Origin: Bacillota bacterium
Lineage (GTDB): Bacteria > Bacillota > Sulfobacillia > JABLXB01
NCBI GenBank assembly: GCA_013178305.1
Contig: JABLXB010000002.1
Coordinates: 62,001 to 126,000 of the forward strand
Reading direction: 5' to 3'
Length of the DNA stretch: 64,000 bases
In this document: positions 51,524 to 60,589 of the stretch, in pieces
Layout: each line of letters opens with the position of its first letter
How positions within the stretch are numbered: the first letter of the stretch is position 1
The notes under the pieces: generated by a model
Database searches by the model: none
What the model saw: the letters and a program-made list of their open reading frames with translations, nothing else
What the model was told of the DNA's origin: nothing
Position numbers and translations under genes: made by a program

Positions 51524-54500
51524 GACGCCGCTACCCGACGAGGCCGCACGCCTCGCCGTAGCGACCGACCTCGACAGCACGATGCTCGTGGAAGCGGGCG
51601 CGGGCTCGGGAAAGACGGCGAGCCTCGTGAAGCGAATGGTCGCCCTGGTCGTGGAAGGGCGCTGCCCCGTCGAACGGATGGCGGCCGTGACGTTCACGCG
51701 GAAGGCGGCCTCCGAGCTACGCGAGCGTTTCCAGATCGAGCTCGAATCGGCCGCTCGCGCCGCCCGTACGGGCGAGACCGGCGCGGCGGGGCCGCGACAG
51801 CATCGCCTCGAACTGGCCTTATCCGATCTGGACCGCTGTTTCACAGGCACGATCCACTCGTTCTGCGCCCGCCTTCTGCGCGAGAGGCCGGTCGAAGCAG
51901 GCGTCGACCCCGATTTCGACGAGATCGAGGGCGCCGTCGAGACCCACCTGCGCAACACCTCGTGGGAAGAGCACCTGGATGGACTGCGTTTCGAAAAGGG
52001 AGAACCCATCCTGGAACTCGAGCGCCTCGGGGTCACCCTGGACGACCTCAGGCAGGTCTACGAGAGGATCACGCTGTTCCCAGACGTCGAGATCGTGCGC
52101 CGGCCGGCTCCGGCGCCCGATACGGCGGGCGTCAGGGCCCGGACGGAGGAGTTCCTGCGCTGGGCCCGGGAGAGACTGCCATGGATCGCGCCACCAAACG
52201 GTTGGGATGACGCCCAGGCTACGGTCAGGAGGTGCCTGCGCGTGGCCAGGGCGACCGACATCTCGCAGCCGCGCAACCTGTTCAACCTCCTCGGCATGCT
52301 CGACCGCAACGTCCGGGTTACCCAGAACAGGTGGCCGTCCAGGGCGGACGCGATCGAATTCGGCGAGCACCTCGAGCGGTTCCGCGAGGAGGTGGCCGCT
52401 CCGGCGCTCAAGGCGTGGCGCGAACACCGCCATTATCCCCTGATAGGGCTGGTACTCCCGGCGGCCGAGCGGTTCGCCGAAAAGAGGAGGGCGACGGCGC
52501 AGCTCAATTTCCAGGACCTATTGATGATCGCGTCAGCGATGCTTAGGGAGCACCCACATGTGCGATCATATTTCCAGAACCGCATCACGCACCTCCTCGT
52601 GGACGAGTTCCAGGACACCGACCCAATCCAGGCGGAGATAATGTTCTACCTCACGGGGACGGACGTCGAACAAAAGGATTGGATGAAGCTCGTCCCGCGC
52701 CCCGGGTCGCTGTTCGTGGTGGGAGACCCCAAGCAGTCCATCTACAGGTTCAGGCGGGCCGACATCGACACCTACAACACCGTGAAAGACCTGCTCTCCG
52801 CCTCCGGGGGGCGCATCGTGCGCTTGACCTCCAATTTCCGGTCCGTGCGGTCTATCGCCGGTTGGGTGAACAGCGTGTTCGGGGGCATGCTACCCCCTGC
52901 CCCCACACAGCAACAGGCCCAATTCGCCCCAATGGATCCGGTGCGTGAACCGCGCCCCGGGACGGTCTCCGGCGTGCGCAGGATGACCGTGCCCGCCGTC
53001 TACCGGCACAACTCGCTCGACATCGCCTCAATCGACGCGGAGCAGATCGCGGGCTGGCTCCGCCACGCGTTTGATGCGACCTCGCTCTCGCCCGGGGACG
53101 TGCTCATCCTGACCATGAGGCGAAGGCACCTCGGCGTCTACGCAAGGGCGCTCGAGAAATACGGCATCCCGTTCGGGACAGCCGGTGGCAACGCATTCGC
53201 GGACTCAAAGGACGTCAGGGAGTTCCTCAAAGTGCTCAGGTGCATCGCCGAGCCCGATAACCCGGTCCTGCTCGTCGCCGCGCTACGTGGCGCCTACTTC
53301 GGCGTGAGCGACAGGCAGCTGTATGAATTCAGCGAAGCGGGCGGCGTCTTTTCGCTGCTCGTCGTGCAGGAGGGTTCCGGCGCTGCGCCTGATGCGGGGT
53401 CCGGCGCAGTGGTCGAGGAGTGCGTGCGGACGCTCTCCCTGTTGCACACGCTCTCGTGCCACGCGCCGCCGAGCGCGGTCATCGACACCGCCGCCTCGGA
53501 ACTCGGCGTAATCGCGCTGGCGGCCTCTGGCGAGATGGGGTCGAGCCGCGCAGGCAACGTGCTCAAGTTCATCGAGATGGCGAGGAGCGCCGAATCCAGG
53601 GGATATGCGACGTTCAGAGAGGTCGTCGCGTTCCTCGATCTGGCGGTGACTGAGGGCGAGGTTGACGAGATGTCCGCCTTCCCGGTCAGGCGCAACGCCG
53701 TCCGCCTGATGAACCTGCACAAGGCCAAGGGCCTCGAAGCCCCCGTCGTCTTCCTGGCCGACCCCGCCGGCGAGAGAGACCACGAACCGACCGAACACGT
53801 GGCGCGCGGCGAAGGCGGCCGCACCGCACACTTCACGATTTTCCGCGAATCCGGCCGCGGTCGCGAGGTGCTCGCAGTCCCGCCCGGCTGGGACGAACTT
53901 CGGGCCAGGGAAGAGCTGTTCCAGGAGGCCGAGAGGCGCCGCCTCCTCTACGTTGCGGGGACCCGCGCGCGGGACCTGCTGGTGATCAGCGAGTACGCGG
54001 GAAAGCCGGAGGCGAGTCCGTGGAATGCGCTGCTTGAGGGCCAGGACATCGAGGAATTGGCGCCGGCCGTCCCTCCTGCCGTCGTAGCCCCGGCGAAAGC
54101 CTGGGTGCCGCTCACGGCGCCTGAGTCCAGCGGCGACCCCGCGATGGCCTCCCGGCTCCGGAGAGAGGCGTTGCACAGGGTCACGATCCCCACCTACTCC
54201 GTGATCGCCGTCACAACCTGGGTGGACCGGGCCCGCCGCGACCTGCCGCCGGGGGAGCGTGCGCCGGAGCAGGCGACGCGGACCGCGCCGGCGAGCGTGG
54301 CCGGCCCCCAGGGCCCTCTCGGAGTGGGGGCGGCCGCCGGCAGGACGGCGCACCGCGTGCTCAGGGCGATCGGAGAAAATGAAGCGCTCGAGGCCGATAT
54401 GCCGGCCGTGGTGCGCTCGATGGCGGAGGATGGCGGCGACGAACCCGGCGCGGTCGAAGGCCTCATCAACCTGGTTGTGCCCGTCGTACGCTCGCCGCTG

Positions 54501-54833
54501 TGGTCCCGCATGCGGAACGCGGAGATGAGGCTGTTCGAAGTGCCCTTCGCGACCCGGGTGGATGCCGGGTCACCGCTGACGGTGGTCACCGGCGTGATCG
54601 ACCTTGTGTTCAAGGAGGCGGATGGCTGGGTGCTCGTTGACTATAAGACGGACACCGGCGCGGACGACCGCGAGCTGTTCCAGCGCTATGCCGCGCAGGT
54701 GCTGGCGTATTCGACATTGTGGGAAGACCTCACGCGGGAGCGTGTCAAGGACGCCTACATAGTAAGGTGCGCCACCGGCGGAGCGGTGGCGGTGCCTTGC
54801 ACCCATAAGCTGGACAACGCCTGGGGCCAGTGA
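51516..54833 (+). CDS. addA: AddA helicase-nuclease subunit
   Basis: A 1105-residue UvrD-type helicase with a C-terminal nuclease. Walker A EAGAGSGKTA is near residue 28, motif II LVDEFQDTD and the VGDPKQSIYRFR motif follow, and the nuclease core is VVTGVIDLVF with LVDYKTD. With AddB it resects DNA double-strand breaks to start recombination. The ATG at 51516 is coupled to the end of addB. The start reported here is much shorter than the longest frame, which runs through addB. Confidence 0.96.
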   Translation: MTRTPLPDEAARLAVATDLDSTMLVEAGAGSGKTASLVKRMVALVVEGRCPVERMAAVTFTRKAASELRERFQIELESAARAARTGETGAAGPRQHRLELALSDLDRCFTGTIHSFCARLLRERPVEAGVDPDFDEIEGAVETHLRNTSWEEHLDGLRFEKGEPILELERLGVTLDDLRQVYERITLFPDVEIVRRPAPAPDTAGVRARTEEFLRWARERLPWIAPPNGWDDAQATVRRCLRVARATDISQPRNLFNLLGMLDRNVRVTQNRWPSRADAIEFGEHLERFREEVAAPALKAWREHRHYPLIGLVLPAAERFAEKRRATAQLNFQDLLMIASAMLREHPHVRSYFQNRITHLLVDEFQDTDPIQAEIMFYLTGTDVEQKDWMKLVPRPGSLFVVGDPKQSIYRFRRADIDTYNTVKDLLSASGGRIVRLTSNFRSVRSIAGWVNSVFGGMLPPAPTQQQAQFAPMDPVREPRPGTVSGVRRMTVPAVYRHNSLDIASIDAEQIAGWLRHAFDATSLSPGDVLILTMRRRHLGVYARALEKYGIPFGTAGGNAFADSKDVREFLKVLRCIAEPDNPVLLVAALRGAYFGVSDRQLYEFSEAGGVFSLLVVQEGSGAAPDAGSGAVVEECVRTLSLLHTLSCHAPPSAVIDTAASELGVIALAASGEMGSSRAGNVLKFIEMARSAESRGYATFREVVAFLDLAVTEGEVDEMSAFPVRRNAVRLMNLHKAKGLEAPVVFLADPAGERDHEPTEHVARGEGGRTAHFTIFRESGRGREVLAVPPGWDELRAREELFQEAERRRLLYVAGTRARDLLVISEYAGKPEASPWNALLEGQDIEELAPAVPPAVVAPAKAWVPLTAPESSGDPAMASRLRREALHRVTIPTYSVIAVTTWVDRARRDLPPGERAPEQATRTAPASVAGPQGPLGVGAAAGRTAHRVLRAIGENEALEADMPAVVRSMAEDGGDEPGAVEGLINLVVPVVRSPLWSRMRNAEMRLFEVPFATRVDAGSPLTVVTGVIDLVFKEADGWVLVDYKTDTGADDRELFQRYAAQVLAYSTLWEDLTRERVKDAYIVRCATGGAVAVPCTHKLDNAWGQ

Positions 54834-54885
54834 TATGATATGTGCAGCGCTTTTTGCGCAAAGCAAATAGTTTGGAGGTAAGAAA

Positions 54886-55089
54886 TTGCGAGGTACGGTA
54901 AAGTGGTTCAACGCTGAGAAGGGCTACGGATTCATCAGCAAGGAAGACGGCACCGGAGACGTTTTCGTCCATTACACCGCCATCCAGTCCGAGGGCTTCA
55001 GGAGCCTCAACGAGGGCGATGTCGTGGAGTTCGACGTCGAAGAGGGACGCAAAGGCCCGCAGGCCCAGAACGTGACGAAGGTTGTCTGA
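54886..55089 (+). CDS. cold-shock domain protein
   Basis: A 67-residue CspA-family protein with RNA-binding motifs RNP1-like KGYGFI and RNP2-like VFVHYTA. It binds single-stranded nucleic acids and melts RNA structure. The TTG start follows GGAGGTAAG. It lies 52 bases after addA and has its own strong terminator; a small GCGC-TTTTT-GCGC hairpin precedes it. Confidence 0.97.
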   Translation: MRGTVKWFNAEKGYGFISKEDGTGDVFVHYTAIQSEGFRSLNEGDVVEFDVEEGRKGPQAQNVTKVV

Positions 55090-55118
55090 AACTGTAATAC
55101 AGTGATAATGACAATCGA

Positions 55119-55155
55119 ACAGAACTGCCGCTCTGGGGCGGCAGTTCTGTTGTTT
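55119..55155 (+). terminator. terminator of cold-shock gene
   Basis: A 13-bp stem ACAGAACTGCCGC/GCGGCAGTTCTGT with a six-base loop, followed by TGTTT. Confidence 0.88.
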
Positions 55156-55190
55156 AACGGGGCTGGACCCGGCTGTTCGGGCCGGATGCC

Positions 55191-55439
55191 CTACTCCATC
55201 TTCTTGATCCCGTCAGCGCGGGCGTCGCCCTCCCGTGTTACGAAGGTCTTGCAGCAGGTATCCATGCAGCTTTTCACCGGTGTGTGCGGGAAATCGGCCG
55301 CCTGCAGGGCGTTGAAGGTGTGGGGCGTGGTATCCCCGGTCCTATCGGAACTCACCATTATCTGCTCCGCGTTGCAGTAGTTGTCCTTCGCCCAGTAGTG
55401 GCAGTTGTTCACGCTGCACCTGATGGCTTTGTTTGCCAC
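55191..55439 (-). CDS. DUF1540 cysteine-rich protein
   Basis: An 82-residue DUF1540 protein. The cysteine pattern CSVNNCHYW ... CNAEQI and CMDTCCKTF is diagnostic. The family is common in spore-forming Bacillota and probably binds a metal. AGGTGATACC precedes its start. Function unknown. Confidence 0.9.
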   Translation of the reverse strand: MANKAIRCSVNNCHYWAKDNYCNAEQIMVSSDRTGDTTPHTFNALQAADFPHTPVKSCMDTCCKTFVTREGDARADGIKKME

Positions 55440-55577
55440 GGTATCACCTCCGGTTCTGTTTTTCCCGAACGTTACGTCAAGTATACTGTGCTTTACTTAC
55501 GTGCGGCTGTCCGCTAGGATGTGGACAAAGGTTGCCAAAAATCGAGGCAAGGAACACAGACACGGGAGGGTCACATC

Positions 55578-56561
55578 ATGTCACAGTTCAAGGTGTTCGT
55601 CACGCGAGAGATACCGCGGGCAGGTCTTGACCTGCTGGGAACGAGGTGCGAGTTCACGGTAGGGTCGTATGAGGAAAAGCCGCTCGCGGAGGCCGAGATA
55701 AGGAATGGACTGAAGGGGGCAGACGCGCTCCTTTGCCTCCTGACCGAACGAATCACGAGGGAGATCCTCTCCGACTGCCACGTCAAGATCGTCGCCAACG
55801 CTGCGGTTGGATACGATAACATCGATGTCAAGGCCGCGACCGAACTCGGTATCCCCGTCACGAACACGCCGGGAGTTCTCACGGAGACCACGGCGGACTT
55901 CGCGTTCTCCCTGCTCATGTCGTCGGCAAGGAGAATCGCGGAGGCGGACAGGTTCGTCAGGGCCGGGAAGTTCACCGGCTGGGGTATGATGATGCTCCTC
56001 GGCAACGACGTGTACGGCAAGACCCTGGGCATCGTGGGCATGGGCCGGATCGGGCGCGCGGTCGCGAAGCGCGGCAAGGGATTCGGGATGAAGATAGTCT
56101 ACACTGACCAGGCGCGGAATCCCGAGGCAGAGGCCGAACTCGGCGCGGAGTTCGTCTCGAAGGAGACGCTGTTCAGGTCGGCCGACTTCGTCTCCCTCCA
56201 CGTCCCGCTCACGCCCGAGACGCGCCACTTCGTGGGTGCCGCTGAGTTCGCACTGATGAAGCCCACCTCCCACCTGATCAATACTGCCAGAGGGCCGGTC
56301 GTCGACGAGCAGGCCCTGCTTCAGGCGCTCAAGGACAGGAAGATCGCCGGCGCCGGCCTTGACGTGTACGAGCGCGAACCTCAGGTGACAGCCGGCTTGA
56401 TGGAACTGGACAACGTCACCCTCGCCCCGCACCTCGCGAGCGCGAGCGTGGAAACGCGGTCGCGAATGGCCACCATGGCCGTGGAGAACATCTTCGCGGT
56501 TATGGACGGCCGGCGTCCTCCGAATCTGGTAAACCCCGACGTCTACGCAGCGCGAGGCTGA
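55578..56561 (+). CDS. D-2-hydroxyacid dehydrogenase (glyoxylate reductase-like)
   Basis: A roughly 327-residue NAD(P)-dependent dehydrogenase. The nucleotide-binding loop is LGIVGMGRIGRAVAKR, the active site includes NTARGPVVDE, and the catalytic histidine is in LAPHLASAS. It probably reduces glyoxylate or a related keto acid. The ATG at 55578 follows GGGAGGG and is preferred over the upstream start. It ends before the hairpin shared with the agr-like operon. Confidence 0.93.
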   Translation: MSQFKVFVTREIPRAGLDLLGTRCEFTVGSYEEKPLAEAEIRNGLKGADALLCLLTERITREILSDCHVKIVANAAVGYDNIDVKAATELGIPVTNTPGVLTETTADFAFSLLMSSARRIAEADRFVRAGKFTGWGMMMLLGNDVYGKTLGIVGMGRIGRAVAKRGKGFGMKIVYTDQARNPEAEAELGAEFVSKETLFRSADFVSLHVPLTPETRHFVGAAEFALMKPTSHLINTARGPVVDEQALLQALKDRKIAGAGLDVYEREPQVTAGLMELDNVTLAPHLASASVETRSRMATMAVENIFAVMDGRRPPNLVNPDVYAARG

Positions 56562-56584
56562 GCTCGCTCTCCCGCCGCGAAAGA

Positions 56585-56615
56585 GAGAATAGGGGCAAGA
56601 AACGCCCCTATTCTC
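56585..56615. terminator. bidirectional terminator between dehydrogenase and agr-like operon
   Basis: GAGAATAGGGGC pairs perfectly with GCCCCTATTCTC around AAGAAAC. It lies between converging genes and could end both transcripts. Confidence 0.75.
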
Positions 56616-56643
56616 CCCCAACCAGATGAGCAAAAATCGGTGG

Positions 56644-56748
56644 CTACTCGACCTCCGGCTGGTAGAACACGCAGACGCATGCTCCAGCTACGTTGGCTGC
56701 TGCGACAATGCTGATAAGGGTTGCAAGGATGGTAAGTACCTTCTTCAT
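56644..56748 (-). CDS. agrD: AgrD-like cyclic autoinducer propeptide
   Basis: A 34-residue peptide starting at ATG 56748 behind a strong GGAGGTGA. It has a basic N-terminus (MKK), a hydrophobic helix that should attach to the membrane, then ACVCVFYQPEVE. The C-terminal PEVE resembles the conserved PEVP motif of AgrD propeptides. By alignment with clostridial AgrD (for example the CLWFT pentapeptide), the mature signal should be a thiolactone formed by Cys24 and Phe28, CVCVF. AgrB lies 59 bases upstream in the transcription direction, as expected. It is the last gene of its operon. Confidence 0.88.
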   Translation of the reverse strand: MKKVLTILATLISIVAAANVAGACVCVFYQPEVE

Positions 56749-56807
56749 GGTGTCACCTCCCCGCGAGTTGTGCGGTGGTTAGCCGCCGGTTTCCGCTCAA
56801 GGCCTCT

Positions 56808-57440
56808 CTAGTCGACGCCAACGGCATCAAGTAAACTGTCAACTCCCATTATCAGGCGGGCGCCGGGTTCCGTCACACTGCACGACTGCCAAAGGCAACC
56901 GGCGGCAACAGCACCTGCGATGGAAGACGCAAACGAGGAATGCCCTAAGTATTGGAGTGATAACAACAAGTAAGTCAGCAGAACGAAGACTGCTACCGGA
57001 CGGAATCTCAGGTTTCTCAAGTCCCTCGAGTCTCGTGGGGCGGTCCGGGCAAACAGACACGCCGCCGACACAGTATAGGTTGCCGCGACAAAGATAGGAC
57101 TCGTGGCCAAACCGTGGACAGCGGCGGCTTTCCCGATTGTACTGTAGACGACAACAGTCACCAGCGCGCACCTGCCGGAGGTGCTGCAGTGGGCCCCGGC
57201 CGAGAACACGCGCAGAATGAACGCGGCCGCAGCTGCGGTAAGGCCCTGGGCAAACGAGCCCAGAAGAAAAGACACCGCGGCTACCAGCCCCATCCCTGTA
57301 AGCCACGAGAACACGATGTCGAATCCAAACCGCAGGGTCTTTTCATGGGCGGCCCCCAGATCGAGTTGCCCAGCAAGCCACCGTCCTGCAGCCGCAGCAG
57401 CCGGAGTCGTGTTAAGCAGCCGGATGCGTCTTGCTTGCAT
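56808..57440 (-). CDS. agrB: AgrB-like propeptide-processing protease
   Basis: A 210-residue membrane protease of the AgrB family. The catalytic His and Cys lie seven residues apart in GAHCSTSGRC, as in Staphylococcus AgrB, preceded by the family-typical LRVFSAG. About five membrane segments follow. It cleaves the C-terminal part of AgrD and forms the thiolactone. Its start overlaps the end of the upstream membrane protein gene by 29 bases, so the operon order is membrane protein, AgrB, AgrD. Confidence 0.88.
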   Translation of the reverse strand: MQARRIRLLNTTPAAAAAGRWLAGQLDLGAAHEKTLRFGFDIVFSWLTGMGLVAAVSFLLGSFAQGLTAAAAAFILRVFSAGAHCSTSGRCALVTVVVYSTIGKAAAVHGLATSPIFVAATYTVSAACLFARTAPRDSRDLRNLRFRPVAVFVLLTYLLLSLQYLGHSSFASSIAGAVAAGCLWQSCSVTEPGARLIMGVDSLLDAVGVD

Positions 57441-57897
57441 GCCTACGAGTCCTCACTCCTCGAATCCAAAGCACGAGCATAACGTAGAGGGCCAGGACTG
57501 TCGGCGTCACAAGGCCGAAGACCGACCTCATAGCTATGTTAGCCAGCATGTCCTCGATGTGAATCCCAAGCACTCTGAGTACATAGAAGCATACGACTTC
57601 CTCTACAAATAGGAACAGCGTGAATCCGCCGAACGTGGCGCACGAGGCTGTCAAGAACGGTGGTCTGAACATGTAATAGATCAACGGAAGCAACACAAAC
57701 ATCATGAGAATAGTGTGAATTCCAAACCGTAGCGGCATGATCCGGATGACTTGAGCCGCAGTCGTGCCGATTACTCCAACGATCATGAGCCTCCTAAGAT
57801 CGAATCTGATCCCCCAAGTTGCCATGCCGGCTGCGGATATTGTCATAAACTCGAGCCAGCCATGAATGATGGTTACTGCCAATGATGCTGCGTCCAT
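57412..57897 (-). CDS. membrane protein resembling an AgrC sensor domain
   Basis: A 161-residue protein of about five membrane helices with a short basic C-terminal tail. It lacks any kinase domain. Its length and helix layout resemble the sensory part of AgrC-like histidine kinases that detect the peptide, and its place at the head of the agr-like operon supports a role in sensing, immunity or export (inference). GAGGAGG lies six bases before the ATG at 57897. No cognate kinase or response regulator is adjacent. Confidence 0.65.
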   Translation of the reverse strand: MDAASLAVTIIHGWLEFMTISAAGMATWGIRFDLRRLMIVGVIGTTAAQVIRIMPLRFGIHTILMMFVLLPLIYYMFRPPFLTASCATFGGFTLFLFVEEVVCFYVLRVLGIHIEDMLANIAMRSVFGLVTPTVLALYVMLVLWIRGVRTRRHASKTHPAA

Positions 57898-58081
57898 CTG
57901 CTGCCTCCTCTACAAGCTCCCCCCGAAAGCCCATTTCTCTGGTCGTTTCCTGCAGTTTCGGCGAACCTGGCAGAATTACCTTCTGATGGTCCGCGTTTCC
58001 AGCAGGAGAACTCGTGTTTCCGCCGGAAAACCGCAATGAGTACGGGACTTGACCAATGGGATCTGACGGAGGTCATCGAGG

Positions 58082-59716
58082 ATGGCTGAACGTGCTGACT
58101 GGATTCTGATTAACGCGACCATCCATACTGTCTCGTCTGGAGTTGCCCGTGCGATGGCACTGCGGGACGGCCGTGTCATGGTGGTCGGAGAGCGCGAGCT
58201 CGTTAAGGGTTACGCGGGCCCGCGCACGAGGGTCACCGACCTCGGCGGTGCGACGGTGGTCCCCGGACTGATAGATTCCCACCTGCACTTCGAGAAACTT
58301 GGGATGGCGAACCTGCAACTCGACTTCGCTCTGAAATCGAAGGACGAGACACTTGACATTCTGGCGGAGGCAGCGCGGGCAACGGCTACGGGCAAATGGT
58401 TGGAGGGCCGCGGCTGGAACAACGCGCTCTGGCCGGGCGGCGAGTACCCGACTCGTCACGACCTGGACAGGGTGAGCCCGTCCAATCCGGTGTTCCTCAA
58501 GAGGGCCTGCGGTCACGCATGCTGGGTCAACTCGCTCGCCCTGGCTATGGCCGGCGTGGACCGGAACACGCCCGACCCACCGGACGGCGAGATCGTCCGT
58601 GACGAGACGGGCGAGGCGACGGGTATCCTCGTCGAGAAGGCCATGGCGCTGGTGTCCAGGGTTATTCCCCCACCCGGCGCCGCCGAGCGCAAGAGGGCGA
58701 TGGTGGAGGCGGACAGGCTCTGTCTCGCCGCCGGCCTCACCGGTATCCACGACGCGGGGGTGGACCTCGAAACAATCCCGCTCATCGAGGACCTGTTGAA
58801 GGAGGACGCCGTGCGCGTCCGCCTGTACGAGATGCTTCTCTGGGACGTCACCGGCCGTAATTATCTCAGGGAAGCCAGACCGGTCGCCAGCCGGTTCCAT
58901 GACCGACTCACGGTGCGGTGTATCAAGGCGATCGCGGACGGCTCCCTGGGCACCCGCAGCGCGGCAATGCTGGATGGTTACTCCGACAGGCCGGATTGGT
59001 CCGGCGTCGTGAATTACTCGGAGGAACAGGTATCGGAAATGATAACCTCCTGCCTCGAGTCGGGGTGGCAGCTGGCACTCCACTGCATCGGCGACAGGGC
59101 GAACCGCCTGTTCCTCGACCAATACGAAGAGGCGGCGTGGGCCCGCGGCCTCGCGGGGCGGCCTACGGGTGACTCTCCGCGGTTCAGGTGCGAGCACGCG
59201 CAGGTGGTCGCCCCTGGCGACATACCGAGGTTCGCGTCTCTCGGCATCATCCCTTCAATGCAGCCCGTGCACGCCAGTTCGGATATGAACATGGCGGAAT
59301 CCCGGGTCGGAGCAGAGAGGGTCCATGGGGCCTACGCCTGGCGTTCGTTCCTGGCTACGGGCGCGAGGATCCCCGCCGGGAGCGACGCGCCCGTCGAATC
59401 CCCGAATCCGTTCTGGGGGATCTATGCAGCTGTAACCAGGCAGGACTTCAACGGCAACCCGCCGGGCGGGTGGTACCCGGAGCAGCGTATGTCGAGACAG
59501 GAGGCGCTCCGCGCGTTCACTATCGACGCCGCGTACGCCGCATTTGAGGAGGACCTCAAGGGTTCGTTCGAGCCCGGAAAGTTGGCAGATGCGGTGATTA
59601 TCGACCGGGACATCATGACCTGCCCCGCGCTGGAGATCCGTGACACCAGGGTCCTGGGCACGATCTCCGGCGGCAGGATGGTCTACAGGTCAGCCGATCT
59701 CGCTGTCCCCGAATGA
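58082..59716 (+). CDS. YtcJ-like metal-dependent amidohydrolase
   Basis: A 544-residue amidohydrolase of the YtcJ family. Metal ligands are seen in GLIDSHLHF (HxH) and later in LHCIGDRAN and GSDAPVE. YtcJ enzymes cleave amides or related bonds; the substrate is unknown. GGAGGTCATCGAGG precedes the ATG. It may be co-transcribed with the following small membrane protein. Confidence 0.94.
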   Translation: MAERADWILINATIHTVSSGVARAMALRDGRVMVVGERELVKGYAGPRTRVTDLGGATVVPGLIDSHLHFEKLGMANLQLDFALKSKDETLDILAEAARATATGKWLEGRGWNNALWPGGEYPTRHDLDRVSPSNPVFLKRACGHACWVNSLALAMAGVDRNTPDPPDGEIVRDETGEATGILVEKAMALVSRVIPPPGAAERKRAMVEADRLCLAAGLTGIHDAGVDLETIPLIEDLLKEDAVRVRLYEMLLWDVTGRNYLREARPVASRFHDRLTVRCIKAIADGSLGTRSAAMLDGYSDRPDWSGVVNYSEEQVSEMITSCLESGWQLALHCIGDRANRLFLDQYEEAAWARGLAGRPTGDSPRFRCEHAQVVAPGDIPRFASLGIIPSMQPVHASSDMNMAESRVGAERVHGAYAWRSFLATGARIPAGSDAPVESPNPFWGIYAAVTRQDFNGNPPGGWYPEQRMSRQEALRAFTIDAAYAAFEEDLKGSFEPGKLADAVIIDRDIMTCPALEIRDTRVLGTISGGRMVYRSADLAVPE

Positions 59717-59821
59717 CGCTCAGGGTCGCGGCGAGCCAGCAGGTATCGGCCGTGTCACCGGGGAATACCTATTGACGCCCGGTGCCTCGCGAAGGAGGGC
59801 CCGCGCGCGGCAGGTGTACTC

Positions 59822-60295
59822 ATGGCAACCCTGTTTCAGATGTTGAGCAAGCACTTTCTCGGCGGCATCAGATACGTGTGGATCGCGGCCCTCCCCGTGT
59901 CCGAACTGCGGGTCGCCATCCCTCTCGCGATACACGCCGGGGTCAATCCATTTGAGGCCTTGGCTTTGTGCGTAATCGGAAACCTCCTCCCCGTCCTGCC
60001 TCTACTGTGGGTATTCCAGCCGGTCACCTCGTGGCTCCGGAGACACGCCGCGCTCAAGCGGCCCGTTGAGTGGATGTGGGCCAGCAATCTCAGGAAATCC
60101 CGCTCGATCCGCGCTTACGGCCTCGTGGGGCTCGCCGTGTTTGTCGCCATACCGGCTCCCGGTACGGGCGCGTGGACGGGGGCAATCATTGCCTCTCTGC
60201 TCAAGATGCCGTTCTGGTCTTCGGCGGTTGCCCTTTCCATGGGCGTCGTGATCGCGGGGATAATCGTGACGGCCCTCAGTGTCATGGCCCTCTAA
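59822..60295 (+). CDS. small multidrug export family membrane protein
   Basis: A 157-residue protein with four to five membrane segments matching the Sm_multidrug_ex family (LPVSELRVAIPLAIHAGVNP, core SELRVAIPLAI; PAPGTGAWTGAIIA). Members have been linked to drug export but the activity is not well established. The ribosome-binding site is weak. A strong hairpin follows. Confidence 0.88.
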   Translation: MATLFQMLSKHFLGGIRYVWIAALPVSELRVAIPLAIHAGVNPFEALALCVIGNLLPVLPLLWVFQPVTSWLRRHAALKRPVEWMWASNLRKSRSIRAYGLVGLAVFVAIPAPGTGAWTGAIIASLLKMPFWSSAVALSMGVVIAGIIVTALSVMAL

Positions 60296-60314
60296 GCCCC
60301 CATGAAAAGGCCGA

Positions 60315-60341
60315 GCGCCCGGGCGGTTATTCCCCGGGCGC
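60315..60341. terminator. terminator hairpin between opposed genes
   Basis: GCGCCCGGG and CCCGGGCGC pair around a nine-base loop. It is followed on the minus strand by CTTTTC, so it likely ends the small minus-strand gene, and it may also end the plus-strand gene. Confidence 0.65.
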
Positions 60342-60353
60342 CCTGGGTGTCGA

Positions 60354-60446
60354 TCAGAAGTCGCCGAAGATGAGAAGGATCAGGATCAGGAAGATGATGA
60401 ACGCGAAGTTCCCTCCGAAGAAACTGCCGCCTTTACCCTCTACCAC
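60354..60446 (-). CDS. small hydrophobic protein, YjcZ-like
   Basis: A 30-residue peptide starting at GTG 60446 behind a GGGGGG, with a glycine-rich start (GKGGSFFGG) and one membrane helix (AFIIFLILILLIFG). It resembles the tiny YjcZ-type sporulation proteins of Bacillota. The gene ends just before the terminator above, which supports it. Function unknown. Confidence 0.58.
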   Translation of the reverse strand: MVEGKGGSFFGGNFAFIIFLILILLIFGDF

Positions 60447-60513
60447 TGGTGTACCCCCCTTTCACTTGCACCTGCATTTTATGCGGGGGGCTATGCAGCC
60501 GTTACATAAGTGA

Positions 60514-60565
60514 CGCTTACGGCTACACCGCTTGCTGCCGCGCCGCTTACGGCTACACCTCTTGC
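60514..60565. repeat. 30-base tandem repeat, two copies
   Basis: CGCTTACGGCTACACC followed by CTTGC occurs at 60514-60535 and 60544-60565 with one mismatch, a period of 30 bases. Both strands are open here but no convincing gene covers it; in one frame it would read as AYGYT repeats. Confidence 0.6.
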
Positions 60566-60589
60566 GGCCAGGGCGGGGCCGCTCAATGC

